A stretch of 64,000 nucleotides of DNA from Castellaniella sp040276065 (GTDB taxonomy: Bacteria > Pseudomonadota > Gammaproteobacteria > Burkholderiales > Burkholderiaceae_B). The stretch spans positions 1 through 64,000 of the forward strand of contig NZ_JBELOI010000010.1 in assembly GCF_040276065.1 (NCBI RefSeq). The letters run 5' to 3'. Of the stretch, positions 6,915 to 15,598 are shown in pieces (the first letter of the stretch is position 1; the number at the start of each line of letters is the position of its first letter). The position numbers were made by a program, and so were the translations under genes. Under the pieces are notes generated by a model. It was not told the DNA's origin, searched no databases, and saw only the letters and a program-made list of their open reading frames with translations.

Positions 6915-9264
6915 CGGAGGTATTTCCCGCGGGCGCCAGAATGTCCCGGTTTCCATTGGGTTGCATGGGCGAGACCAGGCCCGAGCGCTCCATCTGCTCG
7001 AGCAGGCGGGCCGCACGGTTGTAGCCCACCCGCAGGTGGCGCTGCACCGAGGAAATCGAGGCCCGGCGGTTGCGCAGCACGATCTCGACGGCCTGGTCAT
7101 AGAGCGGATCGGATTCCTGATCGGCGAAACCGGTGACCGAGCTCACGCCGTCGCCGGTCTCGCCCTCGGAGGCGCCCTCGAGCAGGCCCTCGACATAGTC
7201 GGGTTCGCCGCCCTCGGCCTTGAGCGCGTCGACCACGCGATGCACCTCATCGTCATGGACAAAGGCGCCGTGCACTCGGGTCGGCAGGCTGGTGCCCGGC
7301 GGCTGGTACAGCATATCGCCTTGCCCCAGCAGGGCTTCCGCGCCCATTTGGTCGAGGATGGTGCGCGAGTCGATCTTGGAGGACACCTGGAACGCGATGC
7401 GCGTCGGGATGTTGGCCTTGATCAGGCCGGTGATCACATCGACGCTGGGCCGCTGCGTTGCGAGGATCAGGTGGATGCCGGCCGCGCGCGCCTTTTGCGC
7501 CAGCCGGGCGATCAATTCCTCGACCTTTTTGCCGACCACCATCATCAGGTCGGCGAGCTCGTCGATGACGACCACGATCGTGGGCAGGGTGGACAGGGGC
7601 TCGGGCGCATCGGGTGTGAGCGAGAACGGATTGGGGATGGGCGCGTCGCGCTTTTGTGCCTCGCGGATCTTGGCGTTGTAGCCCGAGAGGTTGCGCACGC
7701 CGACCTTGCTCATGAGCTTGTAGCGCTTTTCCATCTCGGCCACGCACCAGTTCAGCGCGTTGGCCGCCTGGCGCATATCGGTGACCACCGGGGCGAGTAG
7801 GTGGGGAATGCCCTCGTAGACGCTCATCTCGAGCATCTTGGGGTCGATCAGGATCAGCCGCACCTGGGTCGCGTCGGCCTTGTAGAGCAGCGACAGGATC
7901 ATGGCGTTGATGCCGACCGATTTGCCCGAGCCCGTGGTCCCGGCCACCAGCAGGTGGGGCATCTTGGCCAGGTCGGCGACCACGGGGTTGCCGGCGATGT
8001 CCTTGCCCAAGGCCATGGTCAGCGCCGAGCCGCTGGCGTGATAGACCTGCGAGCCCAGGATCTCGGACAGGCGCACGATCTGGCGGCGTGGATTGGGCAG
8101 CTCGAGGCCCATCAGGTTTTTGCCGGGGATCGTCTCGACCACGCGGATGCGCACCAGGCTCAGGGCGCGCGCTAGGTCCTTGGCCAGGTTCACGATCTGG
8201 CTGCCCTTGACGCCGGTGGCCGGCTCGATCTCGTAGCGGGTGATCACCGGGCCCGCCTGCGCCGATACCACGACCACGCTGACGCCAAAATCCGAGAGCT
8301 TTTTTTCAATCAGGCGCGACGTGAACTCGATGGTCTCGGGCGATACGGTCTCGCGGGTCTCTTCGACCGGATCCAGCAGCGACAGCGCCGGCAGCACGCC
8401 GCCCAGGGCGGGATCCTCTTTGGGCGTGAACAGGGACTGCTGTTTTTCCTGCTGGACGCGCGCGGATTTGGGCACGGTCGTCACCGAGGGCTCGATGCGC
8501 ACGGGCTGCTCGTGGACGAGCTGCACCTGGCGGGTCTCGACCATTTCCTGGCGCTCGGCGGTCTTGGTCGCGCCGACGCGGCGGTCCTCGTAGGCGGCCT
8601 TGAGGTCGACCAGCTTGCGAAACCCGCGCTCGATCCAGAGGCCGACCTTTTCCGAGACGTTGAGCCACGAAAAGCCGAAAAACAGGCTCGATCCCATCAC
8701 GATGAAGGCCAGCAGCAGCAGGGTGCTGCCCGCGTAGCCCATGAGTTGCGCCAGCCCATGGGCCAGCAGCCGGCCGAGCTGGCCGCCCGCACCCGCCGGC
8801 AGGTGGCCGGCCCACGAGCCCATGCGCAACGCCTCGATGCCCATGCATCCCAGGAACAGCAACCCGAAACCGATCCCGACCTCCCAGCGCACGCGCGGCA
8901 GCAACTCGGGCACCGTGCTGGGCAGCACGACGCGCGTCAGACGGTAAAAACCCGCAGCCACCCGGCGCAACAGCAACAGCACCCACAGCCATGCGGAATA
9001 GCCGAACAGGAACAGCAGAAAATCGGCGACATGCGCGCCGAAGGTGCCACCGCGGTTCAGGGTCACGCCGCTGTGCACCGAATGCGACCAGGCAGGATCG
9101 GACTTGCTCCAGGTCGCGAGCACCAGGATCAGCCAACCCGCCATGGCGGCAAAAAGGATCCAGCGCGCTTCGCGCAACAATCCGGTCAGACGAGTCTGCA
9201 AGGGCGAAGGGCCATTGCGCACGTTGCGCGAGGCGCGTGAGGTCGGTGCAGGTATTCTTGCCAT
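6904..9264 (-). CDS. ftsK: DNA translocase FtsK
   Basis: Divisome-linked, hexameric ATP-driven DNA pump that resolves chromosome termini. The 786 residues comprise about four N-terminal membrane segments (residues 30-210), a short linker, and the RecA-like motor with Walker A GTTGSGKSVG at about 436-446 and Walker B ILIDPKMLEMSVYEG/VVVIDELADLM. The C-terminal winged-helix gamma domain that reads KOPS sites ends the protein (SSVQRHLRVGYNRAARLLEQ). The linker is much shorter than in E. coli FtsK, as in many betaproteobacteria. It starts at ATG 9264, divergent from trxB. Confidence 0.96.
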   Translation of the reverse strand: MARIPAPTSRASRNVRNGPSPLQTRLTGLLREARWILFAAMAGWLILVLATWSKSDPAWSHSVHSGVTLNRGGTFGAHVADFLLFLFGYSAWLWVLLLLRRVAAGFYRLTRVVLPSTVPELLPRVRWEVGIGFGLLFLGCMGIEALRMGSWAGHLPAGAGGQLGRLLAHGLAQLMGYAGSTLLLLAFIVMGSSLFFGFSWLNVSEKVGLWIERGFRKLVDLKAAYEDRRVGATKTAERQEMVETRQVQLVHEQPVRIEPSVTTVPKSARVQQEKQQSLFTPKEDPALGGVLPALSLLDPVEETRETVSPETIEFTSRLIEKKLSDFGVSVVVVSAQAGPVITRYEIEPATGVKGSQIVNLAKDLARALSLVRIRVVETIPGKNLMGLELPNPRRQIVRLSEILGSQVYHASGSALTMALGKDIAGNPVVADLAKMPHLLVAGTTGSGKSVGINAMILSLLYKADATQVRLILIDPKMLEMSVYEGIPHLLAPVVTDMRQAANALNWCVAEMEKRYKLMSKVGVRNLSGYNAKIREAQKRDAPIPNPFSLTPDAPEPLSTLPTIVVVIDELADLMMVVGKKVEELIARLAQKARAAGIHLILATQRPSVDVITGLIKANIPTRIAFQVSSKIDSRTILDQMGAEALLGQGDMLYQPPGTSLPTRVHGAFVHDDEVHRVVDALKAEGGEPDYVEGLLEGASEGETGDGVSSVTGFADQESDPLYDQAVEIVLRNRRASISSVQRHLRVGYNRAARLLEQMERSGLVSPMQPNGNRDILAPAGNTSDDD

Positions 9265-9270
9265 GGCCTC

Positions 9271-9278
9271 ATTATAAT
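9271..9278. promoter_or_regulatory. Possible shared -10 region of the ftsK/trxB divergent promoters
   Basis: The 45-bp gap between ftsK and trxB contains ATTATAAT, which gives TATAAT on the plus strand (9273-9278, for trxB) and also on the minus strand (9271-9276). No good -35 is seen at standard spacing. A minus-strand start from this box would leave almost no leader for ftsK. Confidence 0.3.
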
Positions 9279-9309
9279 TGCGAGGTCAACGATCAACGGA
9301 TTTTCTGTG

Positions 9310-10269
9310 ATGTCCACTGTAAAACACGCCAAAGTGATGATTCTGGGGTCTGGCCCCGCCGGCTACACCGCCGCCATTTACGCCGCGCGCGCCAATCTCT
9401 CGCCTGTGCTCATCACCGGCCTCGAGCAAGGCGGCCAACTCATGACCACGACCGATGTGGACAACTGGCCTGCCGACGTGCTTGGGGTGCAAGGCCCCGA
9501 TCTCATGCAGCGCTTCATGGAGCATGCCCAGCGCTTCAACACGGAAATGGTCTTCGACACGATCGTCGGCGTGGACCTGTCCAAGCGGCCCTTCGTCCTG
9601 ACGGGCGACACCGGCCACGCCTACACCTGCGATGCGCTGATCATCGCCACCGGCGCGTCGGCACAGTACCTGGGCCTGCCCTCCGAACAGGCCTTCATGG
9701 GCCGCGGCGTATCGGCCTGCGCGACCTGCGACGGATTTTTCTATAGAAACCAGGACGCGGTGGTCATCGGCGGCGGCAACACCGCCGTCGAGGAGGCGCT
9801 CTACCTGTCGAACATCTGCAGCACGGTCACCCTGGTGCACCGCCGCGACAAATTCCGCGCCGAGCCCATCCTGGTGGACAAGCTCATGGACAAGGTCGAG
9901 AACGGCAATATGCGCCTGCGGCTCTTTCACGAGCTCGACGAGGTTCTGGGCGACGACTCGGGCGTGACCGGCGTGCGGCTGCGCGAAACACGCACGGGCC
10001 AGACCGAGGACCTCGCCGTCGCCGGCGCCTTCATTGCCATCGGGCACAAGCCGAACACCGCGATCTTCGAGGGCCAGCTCGGCATGGAAAACGGCTACAT
10101 CATCACCCGCAGCGGGCTGGCGGGGCTGGCCACCATGACCTCGGTTGCCGGCGTCTTCGCCGCGGGCGACGTCCAGGATCACGTCTATCGCCAGGCCATC
10201 ACCAGCGCCGGCACCGGCTGCATGGCCGCCCTGGACGCACAACGCTGGCTGGAGAATGAAGGCCTATAA
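9310..10269 (+). CDS. trxB: Thioredoxin-disulfide reductase
   Basis: Cytoplasmic FAD/NADPH enzyme that reduces thioredoxin. The 319 residues are full length. The FAD-binding GSGPAGYTAAIYAARA motif is at the N-terminus, the redox pair is Cys137/Cys140 in SACATCDGFFY, and the NADPH-binding VIGGGNTAVEEAL motif follows at about 150. The C-terminal FAD motif is GVFAAGDVQDHVYRQAI. A GTG at 9307 lies directly before ATG 9310; the ATG is preferred. The downstream Smr gene begins inside its last 14 bases. Confidence 0.97.
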   Translation: MSTVKHAKVMILGSGPAGYTAAIYAARANLSPVLITGLEQGGQLMTTTDVDNWPADVLGVQGPDLMQRFMEHAQRFNTEMVFDTIVGVDLSKRPFVLTGDTGHAYTCDALIIATGASAQYLGLPSEQAFMGRGVSACATCDGFFYRNQDAVVIGGGNTAVEEALYLSNICSTVTLVHRRDKFRAEPILVDKLMDKVENGNMRLRLFHELDEVLGDDSGVTGVRLRETRTGQTEDLAVAGAFIAIGHKPNTAIFEGQLGMENGYIITRSGLAGLATMTSVAGVFAAGDVQDHVYRQAITSAGTGCMAALDAQRWLENEGL

Positions 10270-11014
10270 AGGCGGGCTGGCGGAACTCAAACGCCTGCGC
10301 GCCGAGGCTGCCACGCACACCGACCCCGCAGCGCCGCCCGCCCGGACCCGAGCCGACGCGCGCGCGACGCCTGCCCATCCACGGCCGCGGGACACGGCCG
10401 ATGCGGCGCACGCCCCCGACCAAGGGCCGGCGGCCGACGCCCTGGGCCCCGCCGATCGCGCACTGTTTCGCCAAGCGGTGCGCTTCGTGCGCCCCTTGCG
10501 CGACCCCATGGCCCGAGCGCCCGGACCCTCACGCCTGGCCCCCGAGGACTGGTTGTGCGCGCGCCGCGCCCACGCCGCCGGCACTCCGGACGCGGCGCCC
10601 GCGATGGTCGTTTTGCCGGCCACACGCCAGACCCTGGTCGCCCAATACGATCCCGATGCATGCCAATTCCTGCGATCCGGCTGCGGGACCGACCTGTTGC
10701 GCGGCCTGCGGCGCGGCAAATGGCCGATCGAGGCCACGCTCGACTTACACGGCAGCACGCTCGAACAGGTGGCCGAGCGCATGGACCGATTCCTGGCCTC
10801 GTGCCTGGACCACGGCGTGCGCTGCGTGCGTATCGTCCACGGCAAGGGCTACGGCTCGCGCACGGGTGTCGCCATCCTCAAGGATGCCGTGCGCAAGCGC
10901 TTGACCCAGCTCGAGGCCGTCCAGGCCTGGGCCCAATGCGGCGAGCCCGAGGGCGGGGCCGGCGCCGTCATGGCGCTGCTGCGCCTGCCCTCCCCCACCA
11001 AGGACGTCACATGA
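10256..11014 (+). CDS. Smr-domain (MutS2-type nuclease domain) protein
   Basis: Predicted 252-residue protein. Residues 1-110 are low-complexity, rich in Ala, Pro and Arg. The C-terminal Smr domain shows LDLHGSTLEQ at about 162-171 and VRIVHGKGYGS at about 200, the two signatures of this family. Stand-alone Smr proteins are nicking or RNA/DNA-cleaving enzymes in several bacteria; the substrate here is unknown. The ATG at 10256 overlaps the end of trxB, and its stop overlaps the emrE start (ATGA). Longer upstream starts would read through trxB and are rejected. Confidence 0.9.
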   Translation: MKAYKGGLAELKRLRAEAATHTDPAAPPARTRADARATPAHPRPRDTADAAHAPDQGPAADALGPADRALFRQAVRFVRPLRDPMARAPGPSRLAPEDWLCARRAHAAGTPDAAPAMVVLPATRQTLVAQYDPDACQFLRSGCGTDLLRGLRRGKWPIEATLDLHGSTLEQVAERMDRFLASCLDHGVRCVRIVHGKGYGSRTGVAILKDAVRKRLTQLEAVQAWAQCGEPEGGAGAVMALLRLPSPTKDVT

Positions 11015-11340
11015 ACTGGATCATTCTGGGCCTGGCCATCCTCGCCGAGGTCATCGCCACCTCGGCCCTCAAGGCCTCGGACGGATTCACCCGCCCCCTG
11101 CCCGCCGTCGTGACCGCCATCGGCTATGCCATCGCCTTCTATCTGCTGGCGCTGACCCTGAAGACGATTCCCGTGGGTATCGCCTACGCAGTCTGGTCGG
11201 GCGCCGGCATCGTGGCGATCGCCCTGATCGGCTATTTCTTTTTCCACCAGACGCTGGACGCTCCGGCCCTGGCGGGCATCGGTCTGATCCTGGCCGGGGT
11301 CGTCGTCCTGAACGTGTTCTCGAAATCGGGCGGGCACTGA
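11011..11340 (+). CDS. emrE: EmrE/QacE-type small multidrug exporter
   Basis: Small multidrug resistance (SMR) family antiporter, a proton-coupled exporter of quaternary ammonium or other organic cations. It has 109 residues and four membrane segments. The essential glutamate is in ILAEVIATSALK (Glu13), and the dimer-interface motif is YAVWSGAGIVAIALIGYFFF, close to E. coli EmrE. It overlaps the Smr-protein stop by four bases, so it belongs to the trxB transcript. The sequence resembles EmrE more than the guanidinium-exporting Gdx/SugE branch, but substrate cannot be read from sequence alone. It is convergent with the spermidine-synthesis gene. Confidence 0.92.
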   Translation: MNWIILGLAILAEVIATSALKASDGFTRPLPAVVTAIGYAIAFYLLALTLKTIPVGIAYAVWSGAGIVAIALIGYFFFHQTLDAPALAGIGLILAGVVVLNVFSKSGGH

Positions 11341-11351
11341 AGGCCCGCCCG
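11327..11351. terminator. Convergent hairpin between emrE and speDE
   Basis: CGGGCGGGC (11327-11335) pairs perfectly with GCCCGCCCG (11343-11351) around a 7-nt loop. The left arm overlaps the emrE stop, and the hairpin ends 3 nt before the speDE stop, so it can serve both strands. No clear T-run is present. Confidence 0.55.
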
Positions 11352-11354
11352 GCA

Positions 11355-12620
11355 TCAGGCGAGCGCCAGGGCGTCGGCCTCTTGCGGCATCAGGCGTTGG
11401 TAGAAATTCGGCAGCGCGAACAAGGCGCCGTGCACCCCGGCGTTGTAGTACTGCAGATCGTCGATGCCGCGCGCCTCGAGCCGCGCCGCCGCCTCGTCGG
11501 CCGCCAGGGCCACGGGGTCGAGCGTGTCGGAGGCCACGGCCAGGGACCAGTACGAGCCGTACAGGGGAATATGCAAGCCATAGCCACGCACCTGCGCAAA
11601 CGTCCGAGCCAGGGCGCCGGCCAGACCCTCGACCTGGCGCGGCTCGTGGAAGGGCGAACCCAGATGCAGCACCAGCGCGCCGCCCGGAGCGAGGATCCGC
11701 CGGCACTGCGCAAAGAATTCCTCTGTATATAGGGGGCCGGCCGGCGTTTCCGGGTCGGTCAGATCCAGATACACCAGATCGTACCGCTCGGTCGTATCAC
11801 GCACGAAGGCGGCGCCATCGCCGATCCGGACCGTGGCGCGGGGATCGTCCAGACTGCCGCGATGAATGCGTCCGAGATGCTGGCGCGCCACCTCTACCAC
11901 GCCGCCATCGAGTTCGACCAGGGTCGCCTGCCGGACGCTGGGATGCTTGAGCAGTTCCTCGAGGGCGCCACCATCCCCGCCGCCCACGATCAGGACGCGC
12001 TGGGGGTCGGGGTGTGCGATCGCGGCGGGATGAATCAAGGCCTCATGGTAGAAGAACTCGTCCGCCTCCGAGGTCATCAGGCTGCCGTCCAGGCGCAGGG
12101 CGAGCCCCAGCTCGTCGGATTCGAGCAACTCGAGGTGCTGGTAGTCGGTGCGCTGATCCAGTATGCGCCGCGCAAAGCGAAAGCCGTAGACGCTGGTATC
12201 GTTCAGGGATTCCAGCAACAACTCGTCGCCGGTACGCACGGGGCCGTCCCGGTCGCCGCGCATGATGTGCTGGCGCTGCGATTCCCGCGCCCGGAAGGAT
12301 TCTTCGAGGGCACTCATCAGGCGCTCGGCCTTATCGGAATTGTCGGCCTCGAAATTGCAGACGTAAACATCCAGCGTCACGCCACGGCGCTCGGGCCAGG
12401 TATGCACCGCCAGATGGGACTCGGCCAGCAGCAACGTTCCCGTCACCCCGCCCGGTTCACCCTGGTAATCCGGAAAGACATGCCATTTTTCGCCGACGAT
12501 CGTCAACCCGGCCGCAAGCGTCGCATCGCGGCACAGGCCGGCGAGCGCCTCGGCATCGGTCATCAGCAAACCGTCACAGTCGCAGTGATAGAGATCCGCG
12601 GTAAGATGCAGGCCATGCAT
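11355..12620 (-). CDS. speDE: Bifunctional S-adenosylmethionine decarboxylase-spermidine synthase fusion
   Basis: One 421-residue chain joins two steps of spermidine synthesis. Residues 1-125 are a class 1B AdoMet decarboxylase (SpeD): LLAESHLAVHTWPE holds Ser68, which should self-cleave to give the pyruvoyl cofactor. Residues 130-421 are an aminopropyltransferase (SpeE) with DEFFYHEALIHPA, the GGGDGG dcSAM-binding loop at about 207-212, and the acidic YLDLTDPETPAGPLY segment. ATG 12620 gives the SpeD start MHGLHL; an earlier start adds 35 unrelated residues. SpeD-SpeE fusions have been described in several phyla (for example Delftia), so the fusion is known but uncommon. Self-cleavage would release residues 1-67 as the beta chain and leave the alpha part attached to SpeE. 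Confidence 0.93.
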   Translation of the reverse strand: MHGLHLTADLYHCDCDGLLMTDAEALAGLCRDATLAAGLTIVGEKWHVFPDYQGEPGGVTGTLLLAESHLAVHTWPERRGVTLDVYVCNFEADNSDKAERLMSALEESFRARESQRQHIMRGDRDGPVRTGDELLLESLNDTSVYGFRFARRILDQRTDYQHLELLESDELGLALRLDGSLMTSEADEFFYHEALIHPAAIAHPDPQRVLIVGGGDGGALEELLKHPSVRQATLVELDGGVVEVARQHLGRIHRGSLDDPRATVRIGDGAAFVRDTTERYDLVYLDLTDPETPAGPLYTEEFFAQCRRILAPGGALVLHLGSPFHEPRQVEGLAGALARTFAQVRGYGLHIPLYGSYWSLAVASDTLDPVALAADEAAARLEARGIDDLQYYNAGVHGALFALPNFYQRLMPQEADALALA

Positions 12621-12662
12621 GGCGTGTGTGCTCCCAGTCGATATCCCACGCCAAACGCGCGG

Positions 12663-12732
12663 AAAAAAAACCAAGATGCGGCAAGCCGCCGCGCGAAACG
12701 GCCAGTGCGGATCAACATCCCGCAACTGGCCG
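12663..12732 (-). promoter_or_regulatory. Structured 5' leader of speDE
   Basis: Close to the predicted transcript start, arms CGGCCAGT (plus-strand 12699-12706) and ACTGGCCG (12725-12732) are exact inverted repeats. An inner GCGG-AT/AT-CCGC arm and a GTTG loop extend this to a hairpin of about 14 bp with two single-base bulges. A smaller GCGG-CTTG-CCGC hairpin and then eight consecutive T residues (12663-12670, minus strand) follow before the start codon. The arrangement resembles an attenuator, though the T-run is about 7 nt beyond the second hairpin. Confidence 0.4.
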
Positions 12733-12743
12733 GAAAACCATTA

Positions 12744-12773
12744 ATTATACACAAAGACGATGACTTGCCGCAA
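12744..12773 (-). promoter_or_regulatory. Sigma-70 promoter for speDE
   Basis: On the minus strand a perfect TATAAT (12744-12749) lies 18 nt after TTGCGG (12768-12773). It predicts a transcript start near 12737 and a leader of about 117 nt. The rest of 12621-13038 holds the leader, this promoter and the terminator at 12893-12915, with no gene. Confidence 0.55.
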
Positions 12774-12892
12774 AAAGCCGGGTGAATGGCTATAGATAAG
12801 GGCGGGATGCGGGGAATTCCCCAAAACACCGCAAGGCGAGTCGGCGAACGGGCGGGCGAGATCGGAAAGACTGGGCCGTCAAAATGGAACAA

Positions 12893-12915
12893 GGCCGGCG
12901 ATTTTGTCGCCGGCC
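12893..12915 (-). terminator. Intrinsic terminator after the ABC importer operon
   Basis: GGCCGGCGA (12893-12901) and TCGCCGGCC (12907-12915) form a perfect 9-bp stem with a 5-nt loop. On the minus strand it is followed by TTGTTCCATTTT. It lies about 125 nt beyond the stop of the operon's last gene (13039). Confidence 0.6.
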
Positions 12916-13038
12916 CCGCCAAGATTGTATTTGTTATGGGTACTGCCTGATTTGCGCCGTATCTTCGGCTGCGCCCACGCAGGGCTGTCTCCTCACCTGC
13001 ATGCCGGGCATTATGCATGCTGTAGGAAGCTGTGACAC

Positions 13039-14721
13039 CTAGGGAATGCACCTAGTATTCGCCAAGTCGTCGGCATCCGCATCGAAGGGCCTGAAATTCT
13101 TGAAATCCCAATCCCGCCCGGGCGCCGACTGGATCAGTTCACGCGTGTAATCCTCGCAGGGCCGCGGGATGATGTCCTGCGGGGCGCCCTGCTCGATGAT
13201 GCGGCCGTTCTGCAGGACGACGATGCGATCCGAGATCTTCGTCGCCACGCGCAAGTCGTGTGTAATGAACAGGATGGCGATCCGGGTGCGCTGCTTGATT
13301 TCAGCCAGCAATTCCAGCACTTGACTCTGTACCGTCACGTCCAGGGCGGACGTGGCCTCATCGGCGATGAGGATTTCTGGCTCCATCACGATCGCGCGCG
13401 CCAGGCACAGACGCTGCCGCTGGCCACCCGAGAACTGGTGCGGGTATCGGTCGAGCACGTCCTCCTCCAACCCGACGACACCCAGCACCTTGGCGATCTT
13501 CGCCCTGGCCTCGCGGACGGGCATCCCGAAATTGACCAGGCCCTCCATGAGCGACGCGGCCACCCGCCGCCGCGGATTCAGCGACCGATTGGGATCCTGG
13601 AAGACGATCTGGATCCTGCGGCGGATATCGCGCGGCCGCTTGCGGGAGGCGTCCTCCAGGCTGCGGTCCCCCAGCCTGATACTGCCCGTCCACCCATGGA
13701 TCAGGCCGACGACACAGCGAGCCAAGGTGGATTTTCCTGAGCCGGACTCGCCGACGACGCCGACGATTTCGTCACGCTTGATGTCCAGGCTGATGTCCTT
13801 CAGCGCGCTCACCATGCGGCCTTTGCCGAACCCGAACACGGGTTTGCGCCCATAACTCATGGACACGCCCTCGATGGATAGGGCGACCTCGGTCTTGGGC
13901 GCCTTGCGGGCCGGCGGACGAATGCCGGGAACGGAGGACACCAGCTCTCGGGTATAGGCTTGCACCGGATTCGAGAGAATCTGCCGCCGGTCCCCTCTTT
14001 CGACGGCAACCCCATGATGCATCACCAGGATACGGTCGGCGATCTCCGCCACGACGCCGAAATCGTGCGTGATGAAGATGACGGATGTCCCGTGGACTTT
14101 TTGCAGCCGCTTCATCAGGTAGAGGATCTGCTTTTGCGTGGTGACATCCAGCGCGGTGGTCGGCTCGTCGGCGATCAACACCTTGGGCTCGAGGATTAGC
14201 GCCATGGCAATCACCACGCGCTGCCGCTGGCCGCCGGAGAGCTCATGCGGGTAGCGCCGGCACATCCCCACGGGGTCGGGAAAATCGACCTCGGTCAGCA
14301 TCCGGATGATGATTTCCCTGCGCTGCGCGGCCGGTATGCGGCGATGGATGCGTATCACTTCGTCGAGCTGATCGCCGATGCGCTGAATCGGATTCAAGGC
14401 CGTCATCGGCTCCTGGAACACCATCGACATGGTGGTCGCGCGCAGGGCGAGAATATCCGTATACGGCACGCTTGCCAGGTCCCGGCCATTGAGCAGGATC
14501 GTGCCCGAGGTCAGCCGCAACGAGTCGGGCGGCAGCAGCCCCATGATCGAAAAGACCGTCACGGACTTGCCCGACCCGGATTCGCCGACGATGCACAGGG
14601 TCTCCGATTCGTGGACATCGAACGACACGGATTGCAGGATGGCCCTGGGATCCGATGCCGAGACCGTTTCGACATTCAGATCGCGGACCGACAGCACCAC
14701 TTTGGACGATATATTTTCCAT
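13039..14721 (-). CDS. Dpp/Opp-type ABC importer, fused double ATPase (DppD-DppF / GsiA-like)
   Basis: A 560-residue protein with two complete ABC domains in one chain, as in GsiA. The first has Walker A GESGSGKSV at about 46-54, signature LSGGQRQRV and Walker B ADEPTTALDV. The second has Walker A GESGSGKSTLA at about 324-333, FSGGQRQRL and ADEATSALDV. It powers import of peptides or related solutes through the two permeases upstream. ATG 14721 (MENISSKVVLS) is chosen over an earlier one in the permease gene; the spacing to that gene's stop is 4 nt. It is the last gene of the ggt operon, followed by the terminator at 12893-12915. Confidence 0.92.
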   Translation of the reverse strand: MENISSKVVLSVRDLNVETVSASDPRAILQSVSFDVHESETLCIVGESGSGKSVTVFSIMGLLPPDSLRLTSGTILLNGRDLASVPYTDILALRATTMSMVFQEPMTALNPIQRIGDQLDEVIRIHRRIPAAQRREIIIRMLTEVDFPDPVGMCRRYPHELSGGQRQRVVIAMALILEPKVLIADEPTTALDVTTQKQILYLMKRLQKVHGTSVIFITHDFGVVAEIADRILVMHHGVAVERGDRRQILSNPVQAYTRELVSSVPGIRPPARKAPKTEVALSIEGVSMSYGRKPVFGFGKGRMVSALKDISLDIKRDEIVGVVGESGSGKSTLARCVVGLIHGWTGSIRLGDRSLEDASRKRPRDIRRRIQIVFQDPNRSLNPRRRVAASLMEGLVNFGMPVREARAKIAKVLGVVGLEEDVLDRYPHQFSGGQRQRLCLARAIVMEPEILIADEATSALDVTVQSQVLELLAEIKQRTRIAILFITHDLRVATKISDRIVVLQNGRIIEQGAPQDIIPRPCEDYTRELIQSAPGRDWDFKNFRPFDADADDLANTRCIP

Positions 14722-14725
14722 GCCG

Positions 14726-15565
14726 TCAATTCCTCGCCGCAAGCCTCGGATCCAGAGCGTCCCGCGCCGCATCCCCAATGATGTTGATGGCCAGGATACT
14801 CAAGGACAGTACGATGCCGGGATACAGGACCAGCCCGGGCAGCAATTGAAAGTAGCTGCGCCCCTGGGCCACGATATTCCCCCAGGAGGGGACTTCGGGC
14901 GGAACGCCGGCGCCCAGAAAGCTGAGGATGGCCTCCAGCAGCACGGCATGCGCAAAAATGAACGTCCCCTGGACAATCAGGGGCGCGACCGCATTGGGCA
15001 GCATGTGACGCAGGATCACCTTGGGGGCGGGCGTGCCCAGGGTGACGGCCGCCTCGACATAAGGCTCGACCCGCACGCTCAGCATGACGCTGCGCACCAG
15101 CCGCGTGACCCGGGGGATTTCCGGTATGGCGATCCCGATGATGACGGTGCCCATGCTGGCGCCCGAGAGCGACACGAGGGCGATGGCCAGCAAGACGGCG
15201 GGAATGGCCATGATGCCGTCCATGGTGCGCATGATCGGGCCGTCCAGCGCCCGGAAGTAGCCGGCGACCGCCCCAAGCAACACACCGGCGACAATGCATA
15301 CGCCCAGCACCCCGATGCCGACCAGCAAGGAAACGCGCGAGCCATAAATGATCCTGGAATACAGGTCGCGCCCGAGGTCGTCCGTGCCCAGCCAATGCGC
15401 CACGGAGGGACCTTGCAGGCGCTCGACCGCGTCGATGTACGTCGGGTCCTGGGTCCAGAGCCAGGGCGCGAATATCGCCATCAGCACCACCAGCAGGAAT
15501 GTCGCCACGGCAAACTGGTTGGACCAGCTTGCCAGGAAGACGTGCAGATTGCTTTTTCGGGCCAT
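14726..15565 (-). CDS. Dpp/Opp-type ABC permease (DppC-like)
   Basis: Inner-membrane permease subunit with 279 residues and about six membrane segments. It carries the BPD_transp_1 fold and a C-terminal EAA-type loop (YVEAAVTLGTPAPKVILRHMLPN). The N-terminal WLGTDDLGRDLYSRIIYGSR segment is typical of the DppC/OppC subfamily. It pairs with the DppB-like subunit 33 nt upstream and with the double ATPase 4 nt downstream. Confidence 0.92.
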   Translation of the reverse strand: MARKSNLHVFLASWSNQFAVATFLLVVLMAIFAPWLWTQDPTYIDAVERLQGPSVAHWLGTDDLGRDLYSRIIYGSRVSLLVGIGVLGVCIVAGVLLGAVAGYFRALDGPIMRTMDGIMAIPAVLLAIALVSLSGASMGTVIIGIAIPEIPRVTRLVRSVMLSVRVEPYVEAAVTLGTPAPKVILRHMLPNAVAPLIVQGTFIFAHAVLLEAILSFLGAGVPPEVPSWGNIVAQGRSYFQLLPGLVLYPGIVLSLSILAINIIGDAARDALDPRLAARN

Positions 15566-15598
15566 GCTGACTCGCTGAAAAGGAAACCGGATCCGTCG

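Noticed and set aside
10145..10255. Upstream extension of the Smr-domain protein
   Set aside because: It would overlap the conserved trxB C-terminus in another frame. ATG 10256 at the trxB end gives a normal coupled start.
11355..12732. Guanidine-type riboswitch linking the SMR exporter and speDE leader
   Set aside because: The leader lacks the paired ACGR-loop hairpins of guanidine-II. The exporter is EmrE-like and is transcribed from the trxB side, convergent with speDE.
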